Positions 55,599 to 64,000 of a stretch of 64,000 bases of DNA are shown one piece after another. The notes under the pieces were generated by a model. That model was not told where the DNA came from. It was given only the letters and a program-made list of their open reading frames with translations, and made no database searches. Where the stretch lies: assembly GCF_000168975.1 (NCBI RefSeq), contig NZ_AAUW01000002.1, positions 1-64,000 on the forward strand. Reading direction: 5' to 3'. Position 1 is the stretch's first letter; every line of letters starts with the position of its first letter. The position numbers and the translations under genes were made by a program. Origin of the DNA: Roseibium aggregatum IAM 12614. Its GTDB lineage: Bacteria; Pseudomonadota; Alphaproteobacteria; Rhizobiales; Stappiaceae.

Positions 55599-56627
55599 CT
55601 ACTTCGCCTTGACGACCGGATAAAGGCCCTGCGGCCGCCACATCAGCACCACGACCATCAGCGCGATGGTCGAGATCAGCGCCACCTTCGGCGCCAGAAA
55701 CGCGGTGTAGTTGGCAAGCAGTCCCACCAGCATGGCGCCGATGAAACAACCCTCGACCGAGCCGAGACCGCCGATGATCACCACGATGAACACCAGCACC
55801 ATGATCTCCGAGCCCATGTGTGCGGTAATCGTTTCCTGATAGAGGCCCCACATGACGCCCCCGAGCCCGGCCAGCGCCGACCCTGTCATGAACACGATCA
55901 GGAACAGTCGGCGGATGCGATAGCCGAGCGCTTCCACCATCTCGCCGTTCTCCACCCCGGCGCGCACCAGCAGACCGATCTTGGTGTTCTTCAGGATATG
56001 GCGCATGCCGATGAACAGCGCGAGGCCAATGCCGACCGCCACCAGACGGTATTTCTCGATGGCCGCTTCGCCGATCACCAGTGATCCCTGCAAGGCTTCC
56101 GGCCGGGACATGTGCAGCTCGTCCGGCCCCCAGACCACATAGATCATCTGCTGGGCAACGATCAGCCCGCCCATGGTGACAAGGATCTGCTTCAGGTGTT
56201 CGCCGTAGACCGGCATCACGATCACCCGCTCGAAGGCAAGACCGAGCAGGCCGGTGACGAGCATGGCCGCAAGGATCGCGATCAACACGGCGGAGAGGTT
56301 CATGAAGACGCTTGGCGAAGCCGTCCAGCCGGCCAGCCAGGCCAGCACCGTGAAGCCGACAAAGGCACCGACGGCGACAAAGGCGCCGTGGCCGAAGTTG
56401 ATCACGTCCATCAGCCCGAAGACCACCGTCAATCCCGACGCCATGATGAAGATCATCATGCCCATGGCGAGCCCGGCCACCGTCAACGTCAGCCAGCTTG
56501 CCGGATTGCCGATGGCAATGAGACCGACGGCGGCCAGCACCGGCACCAGCAGCACCGGCAGCTTCTGGGCAAGCTGTTCTTTCAGCGGGATCTCCTCGAT
56601 CCGCGGTTTGATCGCCGTTTCGCTCAT
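55599..56627 (-). CDS. LivH-type ABC transporter permease
   Basis: The 342-residue permease has the LivH motifs GLTVVFGLMDVINFGHGAF and GLLVRAGVENGEMVEALGY, and GGLGSVEGCFIGAMLVGLL near the end. An N-terminal cytoplasmic extension of about 22 residues precedes the first membrane segment. Its ATG overlaps the LivF stop by 4 bases. Confidence 0.92.
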   Translation of the reverse strand: MSETAIKPRIEEIPLKEQLAQKLPVLLVPVLAAVGLIAIGNPASWLTLTVAGLAMGMMIFIMASGLTVVFGLMDVINFGHGAFVAVGAFVGFTVLAWLAGWTASPSVFMNLSAVLIAILAAMLVTGLLGLAFERVIVMPVYGEHLKQILVTMGGLIVAQQMIYVVWGPDELHMSRPEALQGSLVIGEAAIEKYRLVAVGIGLALFIGMRHILKNTKIGLLVRAGVENGEMVEALGYRIRRLFLIVFMTGSALAGLGGVMWGLYQETITAHMGSEIMVLVFIVVIIGGLGSVEGCFIGAMLVGLLANYTAFLAPKVALISTIALMVVVLMWRPQGLYPVVKAK

Positions 56628-57349
56628 TGATGCGCCTCCAGGCTCAGTCCCATGAGTTTTTCCTGCAAGGCGACATCCGCCACCAGTTCGTCCATGCGGC
56701 CGGAATGAATGATGTGACCATCATCCATCACCGCGACCGTGTCGCCGATGCTCGATGCCATGGCGAAATTCTGTTCCACCAGCAGGATGGTGGTGTCGGT
56801 TTCCTTCAGTTCCTTCAGTGCATCGATCATTGCCTTGATGATCGCCGGTGCGAGGCCTTTCGTCGGCTCGTCGATCAGGATCAGCCGGCGCGGCTCGATG
56901 ATCGCGCGCGCAACGGACAGCATCTGCTTCTGACCACCGGACAGCGTTCCCGCGGAAGAATTCCAGAAGCTGCCGATCGGCGGAAACAGCTCCTTGATCC
57001 AGGCTAGGCGCTTCTGGTCCATCGGCCCGTTGGCGGCGGCCAGGAGCATGTTTTCGGCAACCGTCAGATCGGTGAAGATACCCATGTCTTCCGGCACGAA
57101 GGCAATTCCCCTGCGGGAAATCTCGGGTGTCGACAATCTGGTTATGACATGATCGCCGAAGCGGATATCGCCCTGGCTCGCCGTCCAAAGCCCCATGATC
57201 GTCCGCAAGGTGGTGGTCTTGCCCGCGCCGTTGCGACCAAGCAGAACGGTCACGCCGCCTTCCGGCACCGCGAGCTCCACACCCTGCAGGATGTGATAAG
57301 GGCCGATGTGGGTGTGCACCCCGGAAAGGGTGAGCAGGTTTTCCGCCAT
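56624..57349 (-). CDS. LivF-type ABC transporter ATPase
   Basis: The 241-residue ATPase has Walker A GRNGAGKTT, signature TLSGGQKQM, Walker B LILIDEPTKGLAP and H-region LLVEQNF, the LivF form. The ATG at 57349 forms TGATG with the LivG stop; a GTG one codon upstream is less likely. Confidence 0.93.
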   Translation of the reverse strand: MAENLLTLSGVHTHIGPYHILQGVELAVPEGGVTVLLGRNGAGKTTTLRTIMGLWTASQGDIRFGDHVITRLSTPEISRRGIAFVPEDMGIFTDLTVAENMLLAAANGPMDQKRLAWIKELFPPIGSFWNSSAGTLSGGQKQMLSVARAIIEPRRLILIDEPTKGLAPAIIKAMIDALKELKETDTTILLVEQNFAMASSIGDTVAVMDDGHIIHSGRMDELVADVALQEKLMGLSLEAHQ

Positions 57350-58131
57350 CACGCAACCTCCCCGGAGGAAGCTGGTGCCTTGCCGAGATAGGCCTCCTGC
57401 ACGATCGGCAGGGCAATCACTTCAGATGGCTCTCCGTCGGCCACAAGCGCCCCGTTGTGCAGAACGATGATGCGGTCGGCCAGGGTGCGGATGACATCCA
57501 TCTTGTGTTCCACCAGCAGGATCGTGCGATCCATGTCGCTCTTCAGTTTCTGGATCAGCTCCAGGATCACCGGCACCTCGTCGACGCTCATGCCGGCGGT
57601 CGGCTCGTCAAACATCAGCACCTGCGGGCCAAGGGCGATCAGCAGCGCCACTTCAAGCTTGCGCTGGTCGCCGTGAGGCAGGACGGACACGGTCTGGTCA
57701 GCCTGATCGATCAGCCTCACTTCCGACAGCACATGGTCTGCCCGCTCCAGAAGTTCCACATGGCTTTCGGCAACGGTGAAGAGATCGAACCCCTTGCGCG
57801 CCTTCGCCTGCGCCACCAGACGCACATTTTCGCGCACGCTCAACGTCGGGAACAGATTGGTCAGCTGAAACGCCCGGCCGATACCCCGGTCGGTACGCTC
57901 GGGCACCGACAGTCTGGTGATGGTTTCGCCGTTGAGCAGCACCGCCCCGGAGGTTGCGCTCAACTGGCCGGAGATCAGGTTGAAATAGGTGGTCTTGCCC
58001 GCACCATTCGGCCCGACGATCGCCGTCAGGGTACCGCGCTCGAAGGCGCAGGAAACGTGATCGACCGCCACATGCCCGCCGAAGCGGATGGTCAGGTCTC
58101 TCGTTTCCAGAATCGGGTGTTCCTTGGCCAC
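57349..58131 (-). CDS. LivG-type ABC transporter ATPase
   Basis: The 260-residue ATPase has Walker A GPNGAGKTT and Walker B VLMFDEPTAGM. The signature region is LPHGDQRKLE, the degenerate form common in LivG-like subunits of this transporter class, and the H-region is LLVEHKMD. It is the first cytoplasmic subunit gene after the binding protein, separated from it by about 140 bases that contain a strong hairpin. Confidence 0.93.
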   Translation of the reverse strand: MAKEHPILETRDLTIRFGGHVAVDHVSCAFERGTLTAIVGPNGAGKTTYFNLISGQLSATSGAVLLNGETITRLSVPERTDRGIGRAFQLTNLFPTLSVRENVRLVAQAKARKGFDLFTVAESHVELLERADHVLSEVRLIDQADQTVSVLPHGDQRKLEVALLIALGPQVLMFDEPTAGMSVDEVPVILELIQKLKSDMDRTILLVEHKMDVIRTLADRIIVLHNGALVADGEPSEVIALPIVQEAYLGKAPASSGEVA

Positions 58132-58180
58132 GATGCGCGTTCCCAGGCTTGATATGTCGCGAAAACTGTATCGGATGGGT

Positions 58181-58212
58181 GCCCGGCCGGACGGATTTCA
58201 CGTCGGCCGGGC
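58181..58212 (-). terminator. Hairpin between the LivK-like and LivG-like genes
   Basis: GCCCGGCCG (58181-58189) pairs with CGGCCGGGC (58204-58212). On the minus strand no T run follows, so partial termination or message protection is more likely than full termination. Confidence 0.65.
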
Positions 58213-58270
58213 AATTTTTGGTCTTGGGGCCACGCAGGCGAAGCTGAAGGCTCCACCGCGTCCTGATTAC

Positions 58271-59470
58271 TTACTGGTTGCGCACCGGGATGTTCATGTC
58301 CTCGATTTTCAACTCGCGCACCAGTTCCGGGATGCCCCATTCGACATCCGGGTCGACCTTGATCTTGAAGTGATACATGGACTGGAGAGCCTGGTGATCT
58401 TCCGCCCGGAACATCATCTTGCCCTTCGGCGTTTCGAACTCCATGCCTTCCATGGCCGTGATCAGGTCTTCGGTCTCCGTGGAACCTGCCTCGCGGATCG
58501 CCTCCACAATCGCAATGCCGGCCGACATGCCGCCCGCGGTGAAGAAGTCCGGCGGCGCGTCGAAGCGCTTCTGGTGCTCTGCCACCAGCCAGTCGTTCAC
58601 CGGGTTCTTCGGGATCTCGTAGTAATAGTAGGTCGCGCCTTCCATGCCCGGCAGTTCCTTGTAGGCCGCCATAGCCGCCAGGATGTTACCGCCCGTGGCA
58701 ATCTCGACACCGAAGCGCTCCGGCTCCATTGCCTTGATCTTGCTGATCGGATTGCCGCCACCGGCCCAGATCACGAACAGGAACTTGCGGCCCGGCTCGT
58801 CCTTCAGGGCATCAAAGACGCGCTGTGCGTTGGCGGTGAAATCCTTGGTATCGGTCGGAGCATATTCCTCGAACACCAGCTTGGCACCGGTGCCTTCCAG
58901 CGCTTCCTTGAAGGCGGCGACGCCATCACGGCCGAAGGCATAGTCCTGCGCCAGCGTCGCGATGGAAACACCTTCCTGACCAAGTGCGACAGCGTTGGAA
59001 ATCGCGTCCTGGGACGAGTTGCGCGCGGTGCGGAAAATGTAGCGGTTCCAGTTCTCACCGGTGATGCTGTCGGCCACCGCCGGCTCCACCAGAAGCACCT
59101 TCTCGTATTCTTCGGCGACCGGCAGCATGGCCAGCGCAACGCCGGAGGAGACGGGGCCGACAGCGATATCGACTTCATCGTCACCATAGGCTTCCGCCAG
59201 CGCAGCCTTGCCGATATCCGGCTTCAGCTGTGTGTCCTTCTCGATGACCACGATCTTGCGGCCGTCGATTTCCATGGTGCCGTCGGTGGCATATTCGAGG
59301 CCCATCATCAGGCCGGTATGCGACTGTTTCGCATAAGCCTCCAGGGCACCGGTCTTGCCGTAGACATGGGCGATCTTGATATCGTCGGCCTGGGCGCCGG
59401 CAATCCCGGCAGCCGCCACGCTGATGCCAGCCAGAAGCGGCACGGCCCAGCGGAAAACGCGTTTCGTCAT
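58271..59470 (-). CDS. LivK-type periplasmic binding protein under TetR control
   Basis: The 399-residue Peripla_BP_6 protein has a signal peptide (MTKRVFRWAVPLLAGISVAAAGIAGAQA). The mature start is DDIKIAHVYGKTGALEAYAKQSHTG. The segment AVGPVSSGVALAMLPVAEEY is typical of binders for aromatic or other carboxylates rather than leucine, but I cannot assign a ligand. The ATG at 59470 has GGGAGGAG upstream and replaces longer in-frame starts. A perfect palindrome identical in its 20-bp core to the one upstream of the TetR gene at 42182 lies about 100 bases before it. Confidence 0.9.
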   Translation of the reverse strand: MTKRVFRWAVPLLAGISVAAAGIAGAQADDIKIAHVYGKTGALEAYAKQSHTGLMMGLEYATDGTMEIDGRKIVVIEKDTQLKPDIGKAALAEAYGDDEVDIAVGPVSSGVALAMLPVAEEYEKVLLVEPAVADSITGENWNRYIFRTARNSSQDAISNAVALGQEGVSIATLAQDYAFGRDGVAAFKEALEGTGAKLVFEEYAPTDTKDFTANAQRVFDALKDEPGRKFLFVIWAGGGNPISKIKAMEPERFGVEIATGGNILAAMAAYKELPGMEGATYYYYEIPKNPVNDWLVAEHQKRFDAPPDFFTAGGMSAGIAIVEAIREAGSTETEDLITAMEGMEFETPKGKMMFRAEDHQALQSMYHFKIKVDPDVEWGIPELVRELKIEDMNIPVRNQ

Positions 59471-59568
59471 GAATTCTCCTCCCGTTGCGCGAAAGGCCGG
59501 AAAACCTGCAAAGCCGCTCCCACGGCCTCCACAGGGCAACATCATCGCCTGACGCTGGAATATATGAC

Positions 59569-59588
59569 ACATGAATCAGTATTCATGT
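59569..59588. promoter_or_regulatory. TetR operator, copy 2
   Basis: ACATGAATCAGTATTCATGT is identical over 20 bases to 42834-42853, including the CAGT spacer that symmetry does not require. It lies 99 bases upstream of the LivK-like gene, suggesting regulation of this importer by the TetR protein encoded at 42182-42808. Confidence 0.85.
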
Positions 59589-60256
59589 CAAGGCAAGATA
59601 CGTGTCCAGATCAGCCGCCTCTCCGGGCTGGTCATCGGTGAGTGTAACTTGTGCCGGAACGCGATGGCGCAGGACCGCGAGCGGTGGCGCGACGCGTGGC
59701 AGTCATCTGATAAAGGCTGTCTGAGGTATTATGATGACAGAAGGAAAAGATCGGCCCTGACAGGAGAGCCGCGAAATTTGCCTAAGATCAGCCCAACGCC
59801 CACTAGACCAATACTGCGAAAGCGGCCCGCAGATCAGAAGCCTTGCACCACGGCATGAGTGAATAAGCTTGTTCGCAATTGCCGGCGCAATCCGGCTTCC
59901 AGCGACAACCAAGCACTCCCGAGGTCGCAGACGCCAACACAGATGTCATCTCCGCGAAAGCGGAGAGCCAGGACTCCTCATCGGCACATCATTGCGCGAT
60001 ATGAGCTGCCCAGGTGTCCTGGATCCCGGCTCGCGCTGCGCTTGGCCGGGACGACAATCGGAGGGGGTTGCGTTCTTCACCCTCGTTCGGGGATCTGCCG
60101 GTAAAGGGTGAACGAGAGCGAACTCTTTTTCGAACGAGAAGACGCGCCAAAGGCGCGACTGATAGCTGGATTCCGGATCGACGTTCGGCTTTGCCTCACT
60201 TGTCCGGAATGACGTGCGGAAGGCGGTTCCCGCCTGGGCTGACGGGCTCGGCGAGA
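59589..60256. repeat. Non-coding region with REP-like palindromes
   Basis: About 670 bases with no credible gene between a divergent promoter and the end of the ATPase gene. It holds a GC-rich unit at 59944-59975, one at 60021-60055 (GGATCCCGGC to GCCGGGACGAC) and one at 60166-60214 (GGATTCCGG to CCGGAATGAC). These belong to the same family as 259-386. Confidence 0.7.
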
Positions 60257-61318
60257 CTACCGCAGCCGCTGTTCCGTCTTCGCATCGAAGAACAGCGCCG
60301 TAGCTGGATCGAAGTCGATCGCGACAGTGCCATCAGAAACAGGCGCATCCTCGCCCTTGGTTTCCACGATCACACGCTCGCCCGTCGGGCAGATGAGATA
60401 GGAATAGGCGACACCGCCAAGCTGCTCGCACAGATCGACCTTCGCCCCTTCCTGTGCAGGCGAGACTTTAAGATGCTGCGGGCGCAGACCGACCAACACC
60501 TTCTCGCCCTTGGCGGGCAGCGCGACCGAGGTCGGTACAGAAACGCCGCCGAACGCAGCAATGCTGACAGCGCCGTCTCCGGCGATCCCTTCAACGAAAT
60601 TCATACTGGGGGAACCGATGAAACCGGCGACAAACCTGTTGTCCGGATCGGAATAGAGCTGCATCGGCGAGCCGACCTGCTCGATAATGCCGCCGCGCAG
60701 CACCACGATCTTGTCGGCCAGCGTCATCGCTTCGACCTGATCGTGAGTCACGTAGATCATCGTCGCGCCGATATCCTTGTGCAGGCGGGCGATTTCAACG
60801 CGCATGTCGACACGCAGTTCCGCATCCAGGTTGGAAAGCGGCTCATCGAACAGGAACACTTCCGGTCCGCGCACAATGGCCCGGCCGATGGCGACGCGCT
60901 GGCGCTGCCCACCGGAAAGCGCCTTCGGCTTGCGTTTCAGATAGGGATCGAGCTTCAGGATGCGGCTAGCTTCGGCAACCTTGGTCTGGATCTCGGCCTT
61001 GGGATGACCGTTCATCTTCAGGCCAAAGCCCATGTTCTCTTCAACCGTCATATGCGGGTAAAGCGCATAGGTCTGGAACACCATGGCCACGCCCCGCTCG
61101 GCCGGGTCCGACCTGGTCACGTCCCGGCCACCAATCTCGATCCTGCCGTCGGTCGTTTCCTCCAACCCGGCGATCATGCGCAGGAGCGTGGATTTGCCAC
61201 AGCCGGACGGACCGACAAAAACGCAGAATTCGCCATCCTGGATCTGAAGGTCCACTCCGTGGATCACTTCCAGATCGCCATATTTCTTGACGGCTTTTGT
61301 CAGTGTGACGCCAGACAT
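60257..61318 (-). CDS. CUT1 sugar ABC transporter ATPase (UgpC/MalK-like)
   Basis: The 353-residue ATPase has Walker [10 protein letters not shown], signature ALSGGQRQR, Walker [13 protein letters not shown]-loop VTHDQVEA and a C-terminal regulatory domain. It is transcribed after the IclR gene (27-base gap) and divergently from the binding protein and permease of what is presumably the same transporter. It is similar to, but distinct from, the ATPase at 27510-28568. Confidence 0.93.
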   Translation of the reverse strand: MSGVTLTKAVKKYGDLEVIHGVDLQIQDGEFCVFVGPSGCGKSTLLRMIAGLEETTDGRIEIGGRDVTRSDPAERGVAMVFQTYALYPHMTVEENMGFGLKMNGHPKAEIQTKVAEASRILKLDPYLKRKPKALSGGQRQRVAIGRAIVRGPEVFLFDEPLSNLDAELRVDMRVEIARLHKDIGATMIYVTHDQVEAMTLADKIVVLRGGIIEQVGSPMQLYSDPDNRFVAGFIGSPSMNFVEGIAGDGAVSIAAFGGVSVPTSVALPAKGEKVLVGLRPQHLKVSPAQEGAKVDLCEQLGGVAYSYLICPTGERVIVETKGEDAPVSDGTVAIDFDPATALFFDAKTEQRLR

Positions 61319-61345
61319 GTAATTCTCTCTCCCTTGGGATTCTTG

Positions 61346-62134
61346 TTAGGCAGGGAACTGCCAGTCCTCGACTGCCGCCGCGATCTTCGAAGCCGCATCC
61401 AGCAGCGCGGGCCGCGCCTCCAGAAGCTGTTCCAGGCTCTTGCGCTGCGTGGACGTGGTAACGGAAAGCGCCCCGACCGGCCGCCCCTTGGACGACAGGA
61501 TCGGCGCTGCAATGCAGATGATGCCCGGCTCGTGTTCCTCACGGTCGTAGGACAGGCCCTCTTCGCGGATCTTTTCCAGATCGGCTCGCAATTCGGCCTC
61601 GCTGGCCAGCGTTGCCGGGGTGTATCGATAGAACGACTGCTTCTTCAAGACGTGATCGAGTTCCGCCGGCTCCAGAAAAGCCATCAGGGCCTTGCCGACC
61701 CCGGTGCAATAGGCCGGTCCGACCTTGCCCGCCTGGGAAAACATGTCGATGGCGTTGGTCGGATTGCGCTTGTCGACATAAAGCACCTGCCCGCTGTCGA
61801 GCTGCGCCAGGTGCACGGTTTCGCCGACCGCTTCCGACAAGGCATTGATGAAGGGACGCGCAATCGGCGCGATGGAGCTTTGCCGCCAGGCCGCATGCGC
61901 CAGCCGAACCAGGCGAATACCCAGCGAATAGGTCTGCTGGCGCTCGTCGTAAGCCAGCATGCCCTGGCTCACCAGCGTCTGCAGCAACCGGTACAGCGTC
62001 GCCTTGGGATGGGTGCTTTCGGACAGGAGTTCGGAAAAACGCACGGGCCGGCCGACAGCCGCTACCTTGTCCAGCACTTCCAGCGCCTTGCCGACCGTGC
62101 CGTCACCGGTTGATGACCCCGCCTGTTTGTTCAT
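61346..62134 (-). CDS. IclR-family transcriptional regulator of a sugar ABC transporter
   Basis: The 262-residue regulator has an N-terminal winged helix (GKALEVLDKVAAVGRPVRFSELL, then HPKATLYRLLQTLVSQGML) and a C-terminal IclR effector domain (AYCTGVGKALMAFL, EHEPGIICIAAPILSSKGRPVGALSV). The ATG at 62134 follows GGAGGAGCTC, which makes it a better start than the two upstream. It lies divergent to the binding-protein gene, a common layout for a regulator of that promoter. Confidence 0.92.
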   Translation of the reverse strand: MNKQAGSSTGDGTVGKALEVLDKVAAVGRPVRFSELLSESTHPKATLYRLLQTLVSQGMLAYDERQQTYSLGIRLVRLAHAAWRQSSIAPIARPFINALSEAVGETVHLAQLDSGQVLYVDKRNPTNAIDMFSQAGKVGPAYCTGVGKALMAFLEPAELDHVLKKQSFYRYTPATLASEAELRADLEKIREEGLSYDREEHEPGIICIAAPILSSKGRPVGALSVTTSTQRKSLEQLLEARPALLDAASKIAAAVEDWQFPA

Positions 62135-62219
62135 GAGCTCCTCCATAGGCCCGTTTCTTGTTGTCGAGCCTGTTGACAACTTATCGCCTTCGCATCAAAG
62201 TATCAATATACAAAACTAA

Positions 62220-62236
62220 GTTTCACATAATGGAAC
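62220..62236. promoter_or_regulatory. Candidate IclR operator
   Basis: GTTTCACATAATGGAAC is an imperfect 17-base dyad (GTTTC / GGAAC arms, one mismatch) in the 118-base divergent spacer, 17 bases before the binding-protein start. A TTGACA hexamer occurs at 62173-62178 but lacks a well-spaced -10. Confidence 0.45.
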
Positions 62237-62252
62237 CTAAAGGGAGGACACC

Positions 62253-63512
62253 ATGCGTTCCATGCTGAAAACGTCCGTAGCGGCATTTGTCATGTTGGCA
62301 GCCGCGATGGGCGCAGCTTCTGCTGACGGCCTGACCGGCAATCTGAAAATCTTTCTCGACACATCGAACCCGGCGCCACGCGCGACCATGGAAGAGCTGA
62401 TCGCTCAGTTCCAGGAAAAGAATCCGGAGCTGAACATCGAGACGACGGTGATTGACCGGGAAGCGTACAAGACCCAGATCCGCAACTTCCTGACGGCAAA
62501 TGCGCCGGACGTTGCCACATGGTATGCAGCCAACCGGATGCGGCCCTACGTGGAGGCCGGCCTTTTCGAGGACGTTTCCGACCTGTGGGCGGACCCGGCC
62601 ATCGGCGACAACCTCGCCTCGACCAAAGGCGCGATGACCATCGACGGCAAGCAGTGGGGCGTGCCCTACACCTACTATCAGTGGGGCGTTTACTACCGCA
62701 AAGACATCTTCGACGAGCTTGGCCTGTCCGAACCCACCACCTGGGAAGAGGAGAAGGCGAACTGCCAGAAGATCATCGATGCCGGCAAGAAGTGCTACAC
62801 CATCGGCACCAAGTTCCTCTGGACCGCTGGCGGCTGGTTCGACTACCTGAACATGCGCACCAACGGCTTCGACTTCCACATGGACCTGCTCACGGGCAAG
62901 GCCTCCTGGAAGTCCGACGAAGTCCGCAAGACCTTCGCCAACTGGCGCGAGCTCATCGACATGGGTGCCTTCATCGACAACCACCAGACCTACTCCTGGC
63001 AGGAAGCCCTGCCGTTCATGGTCAAGGGCGATGCGGCCGCTTACCTGATGGGCAACTTCGCAGTGGCGCCGCTGCGCGAAGCCGGCCTTTCTGATGACCA
63101 GATCGATTTCTACCAGTTCGTGGAAATCACGCCGGGCATCGCCAAGGCGGAAGACGCACCAACGGACACCTTCCACATCCCGGCCAATGCTGAGAACAAG
63201 GAAAACGCGCGCGAGTTCCTGAAGTTCGCGGTCTCTCCGGACGTCCAGACCTGGATCAACGACGGCAAGCATCTCGGCCAGTTGCCGGTGAACGCCAAGT
63301 CGTCGGTGGACGATGACAAGTTCCTGGAACAGGGCTTTGAAATGCTGTCGACGAATTCGCCAGGCGGCGTTGCCCAGTTCTTCGACCGCGATGCTCCGGC
63401 TGAAATGGCAAAGGTTGCCATGGAAGGCCTGCAGGAATTCATGGTCAAGCCGGACAACCTGGACAAGATCCTGGACCGTTTGGACCGTGCCCAGGAGCGT
63501 ATCTACAAATAA
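62253..63512 (+). CDS. CUT1 sugar ABC transporter periplasmic binding protein
   Basis: The 419-residue family-1 binder has a signal peptide (MRSMLKTSVAAFVMLAAAMGAASA). The mature part opens DGLTGNLKIFLDTSNPAPRATMEELIAQFQEKNP. The family's typical ligand-site aromatics appear in VPYTYYQWGVYYRKDIF. GGGAGG lies 5 bases before the ATG. It heads the plus-strand part of an IclR-controlled sugar importer; ligand not assignable. Confidence 0.92.
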   Translation: MRSMLKTSVAAFVMLAAAMGAASADGLTGNLKIFLDTSNPAPRATMEELIAQFQEKNPELNIETTVIDREAYKTQIRNFLTANAPDVATWYAANRMRPYVEAGLFEDVSDLWADPAIGDNLASTKGAMTIDGKQWGVPYTYYQWGVYYRKDIFDELGLSEPTTWEEEKANCQKIIDAGKKCYTIGTKFLWTAGGWFDYLNMRTNGFDFHMDLLTGKASWKSDEVRKTFANWRELIDMGAFIDNHQTYSWQEALPFMVKGDAAAYLMGNFAVAPLREAGLSDDQIDFYQFVEITPGIAKAEDAPTDTFHIPANAENKENAREFLKFAVSPDVQTWINDGKHLGQLPVNAKSSVDDDKFLEQGFEMLSTNSPGGVAQFFDRDAPAEMAKVAMEGLQEFMVKPDNLDKILDRLDRAQERIYK

Positions 63513-63531
63513 GGTCTGCTTTTGCATGACC

Positions 63532-63563
63532 GGACAGGGGGCAACCGCTCCCTGTCCTCTTTT
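63532..63563 (+). terminator. Terminator-like hairpin between binding-protein and permease genes
   Basis: GGACAGGG (63532-63539) pairs with CCCTGTCC (63550-63557), followed by TCTTTT. As the permease gene starts 37 bases later, it probably acts as an attenuator giving excess binding protein. Confidence 0.75.
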
Positions 63564-63599
63564 CCGGTATACGCCGACGACTCACGAAGAGTTCCGAAA

Positions 63600-64000
63600 A
63601 TGGCCCAAGCATCCGTCACCGAGACCCGCCAGAGTTCCTGGTGGCATCGCAACCAGCAACAGCTGACACCCTGGCTGTTCCTGGCTCCCGGGATCCTATT
63701 CTTCCTGTTCTATGTGATCTTCCCGATTTTCCAGTCGTTCAACCTGTCGCTCTACGAGTGGGACGGTTTGGGCCAGGCGGAATTTGTCGGGCTCTACAAT
63801 TACGAGGAACTCTACTGGGATGACGCGTTCTACACCTCGCTGAAGAACAACGTCATCTGGTTGCTGCTCTATCTGCTTGCCATTCCGGCAGGTCTGTTCA
63901 TCGCGCTGTTCCTGAACCAGACCGTCACCGGAATCCGGCTCTACAAATCCCTGTTCTTCTTTCCCTTCGTGATCTCCCAGGTCGTTGTCGGCCTGGTGTT
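63600..64000 (+). CDS. CUT1 sugar ABC transporter permease (partial, N-terminal part)
   Basis: The first 133 residues of a MalF-class permease; the gene continues beyond the window. A first membrane segment (LTPWLFLAPGILFFLFYVIFPIF) is followed by FNLSLYEWDG and GLYNYEELYW, typical of sugar permeases, and by two further hydrophobic segments. It belongs with the binding protein just upstream. Confidence 0.92.
   Translation, partial: MAQASVTETRQSSWWHRNQQQLTPWLFLAPGILFFLFYVIFPIFQSFNLSLYEWDGLGQAEFVGLYNYEELYWDDAFYTSLKNNVIWLLLYLLAIPAGLFIALFLNQTVTGIRLYKSLFFFPFVISQVVVGLV

Noticed and set aside
60014..62113. Plus-strand open frame of 699 codons across the ATPase and IclR genes
   Set aside because: It spans two well-identified minus-strand genes and a repeat region; typical high-GC antisense frame.

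Overview
The window is a GC-rich, densely packed stretch of what looks like a metabolically versatile, probably marine alphaproteobacterial chromosome. The alphaproteobacterial signs are a C4-pathway 5-aminolevulinate synthase with an FNR/FixK-type box, a GlpSTPQV-type glycerol ABC transporter, a high density of ABC importers, and short dispersed palindromes in REP-like doublets. The overall flavour suggests Stappiaceae (Roseibium/Labrenzia-like), but that placement is inference from memory. I saw no rRNA, tRNA, CRISPR array, insertion sequence or prophage.

Layout. 1-5050 (minus): hoxFUYH and the start of hoxW, an NAD-reducing [NiFe] hydrogenase operon. 5534-7103 (minus): a BlaI-type repressor and an M56 membrane metallopeptidase without a penicillin-sensor domain. 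7274-13305 (minus): a glycerol-type ABC importer whose two ATPases are complementary degenerate partners. 13845-18638: an extended SDR reductase, an orphan LivK-like binding protein, tryptophan 2,3-dioxygenase and an orphan RbsB-like binding protein. 19204-27468 (plus): a transglutaminase-amidoligase / circularly permuted ATP-grasp-alpha-E / transglutaminase cluster, followed by a trypsin-like protease.

27510-38347 (minus): a LacI-controlled CUT1 sugar importer with a GH63 (MGH1-type) hydrolase, then RbsD, a CofD-like protein and glycerate 2-kinase. Together they suggest uptake and breakdown of a glycosylglycerate such as glucosylglycerate or mannosylglycerate. The lacI gene carries a one-base frameshift, and tandem LacI operators lie upstream of it. 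38538-42808: a DUF427 protein, then a TetR-headed acyl-CoA operon (enoyl-CoA hydratase, acyl-CoA ligase, two MaoC proteins). 43268-47094: hemA, a DUF1194 protein and a CPA1 antiporter.

47143-53502 (plus) is the most unusual part. Three different Rieske fusion proteins sit in one cluster (Rieske-glutamate-synthase FMN domain, Rieske-ThDP enzyme, ferric-reductase-like membrane domain-Rieske), with a four-cysteine membrane-anchored protein and three tiny membrane proteins. I know of no described function for this assembly. 53731-59470 (minus): a LivKGFHM-type importer with an alpha/beta hydrolase. Its promoter region carries exactly the same 20-bp palindrome that precedes the TetR gene, so the two loci probably form one regulon. 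60257-64000: an IclR-controlled, divergently arranged CUT1 sugar importer, cut by the window end.

Strong hairpins follow the binding-protein gene in all four ABC operons where that gene lies upstream of other transporter genes, consistent with differential expression of binding protein over membrane subunits.
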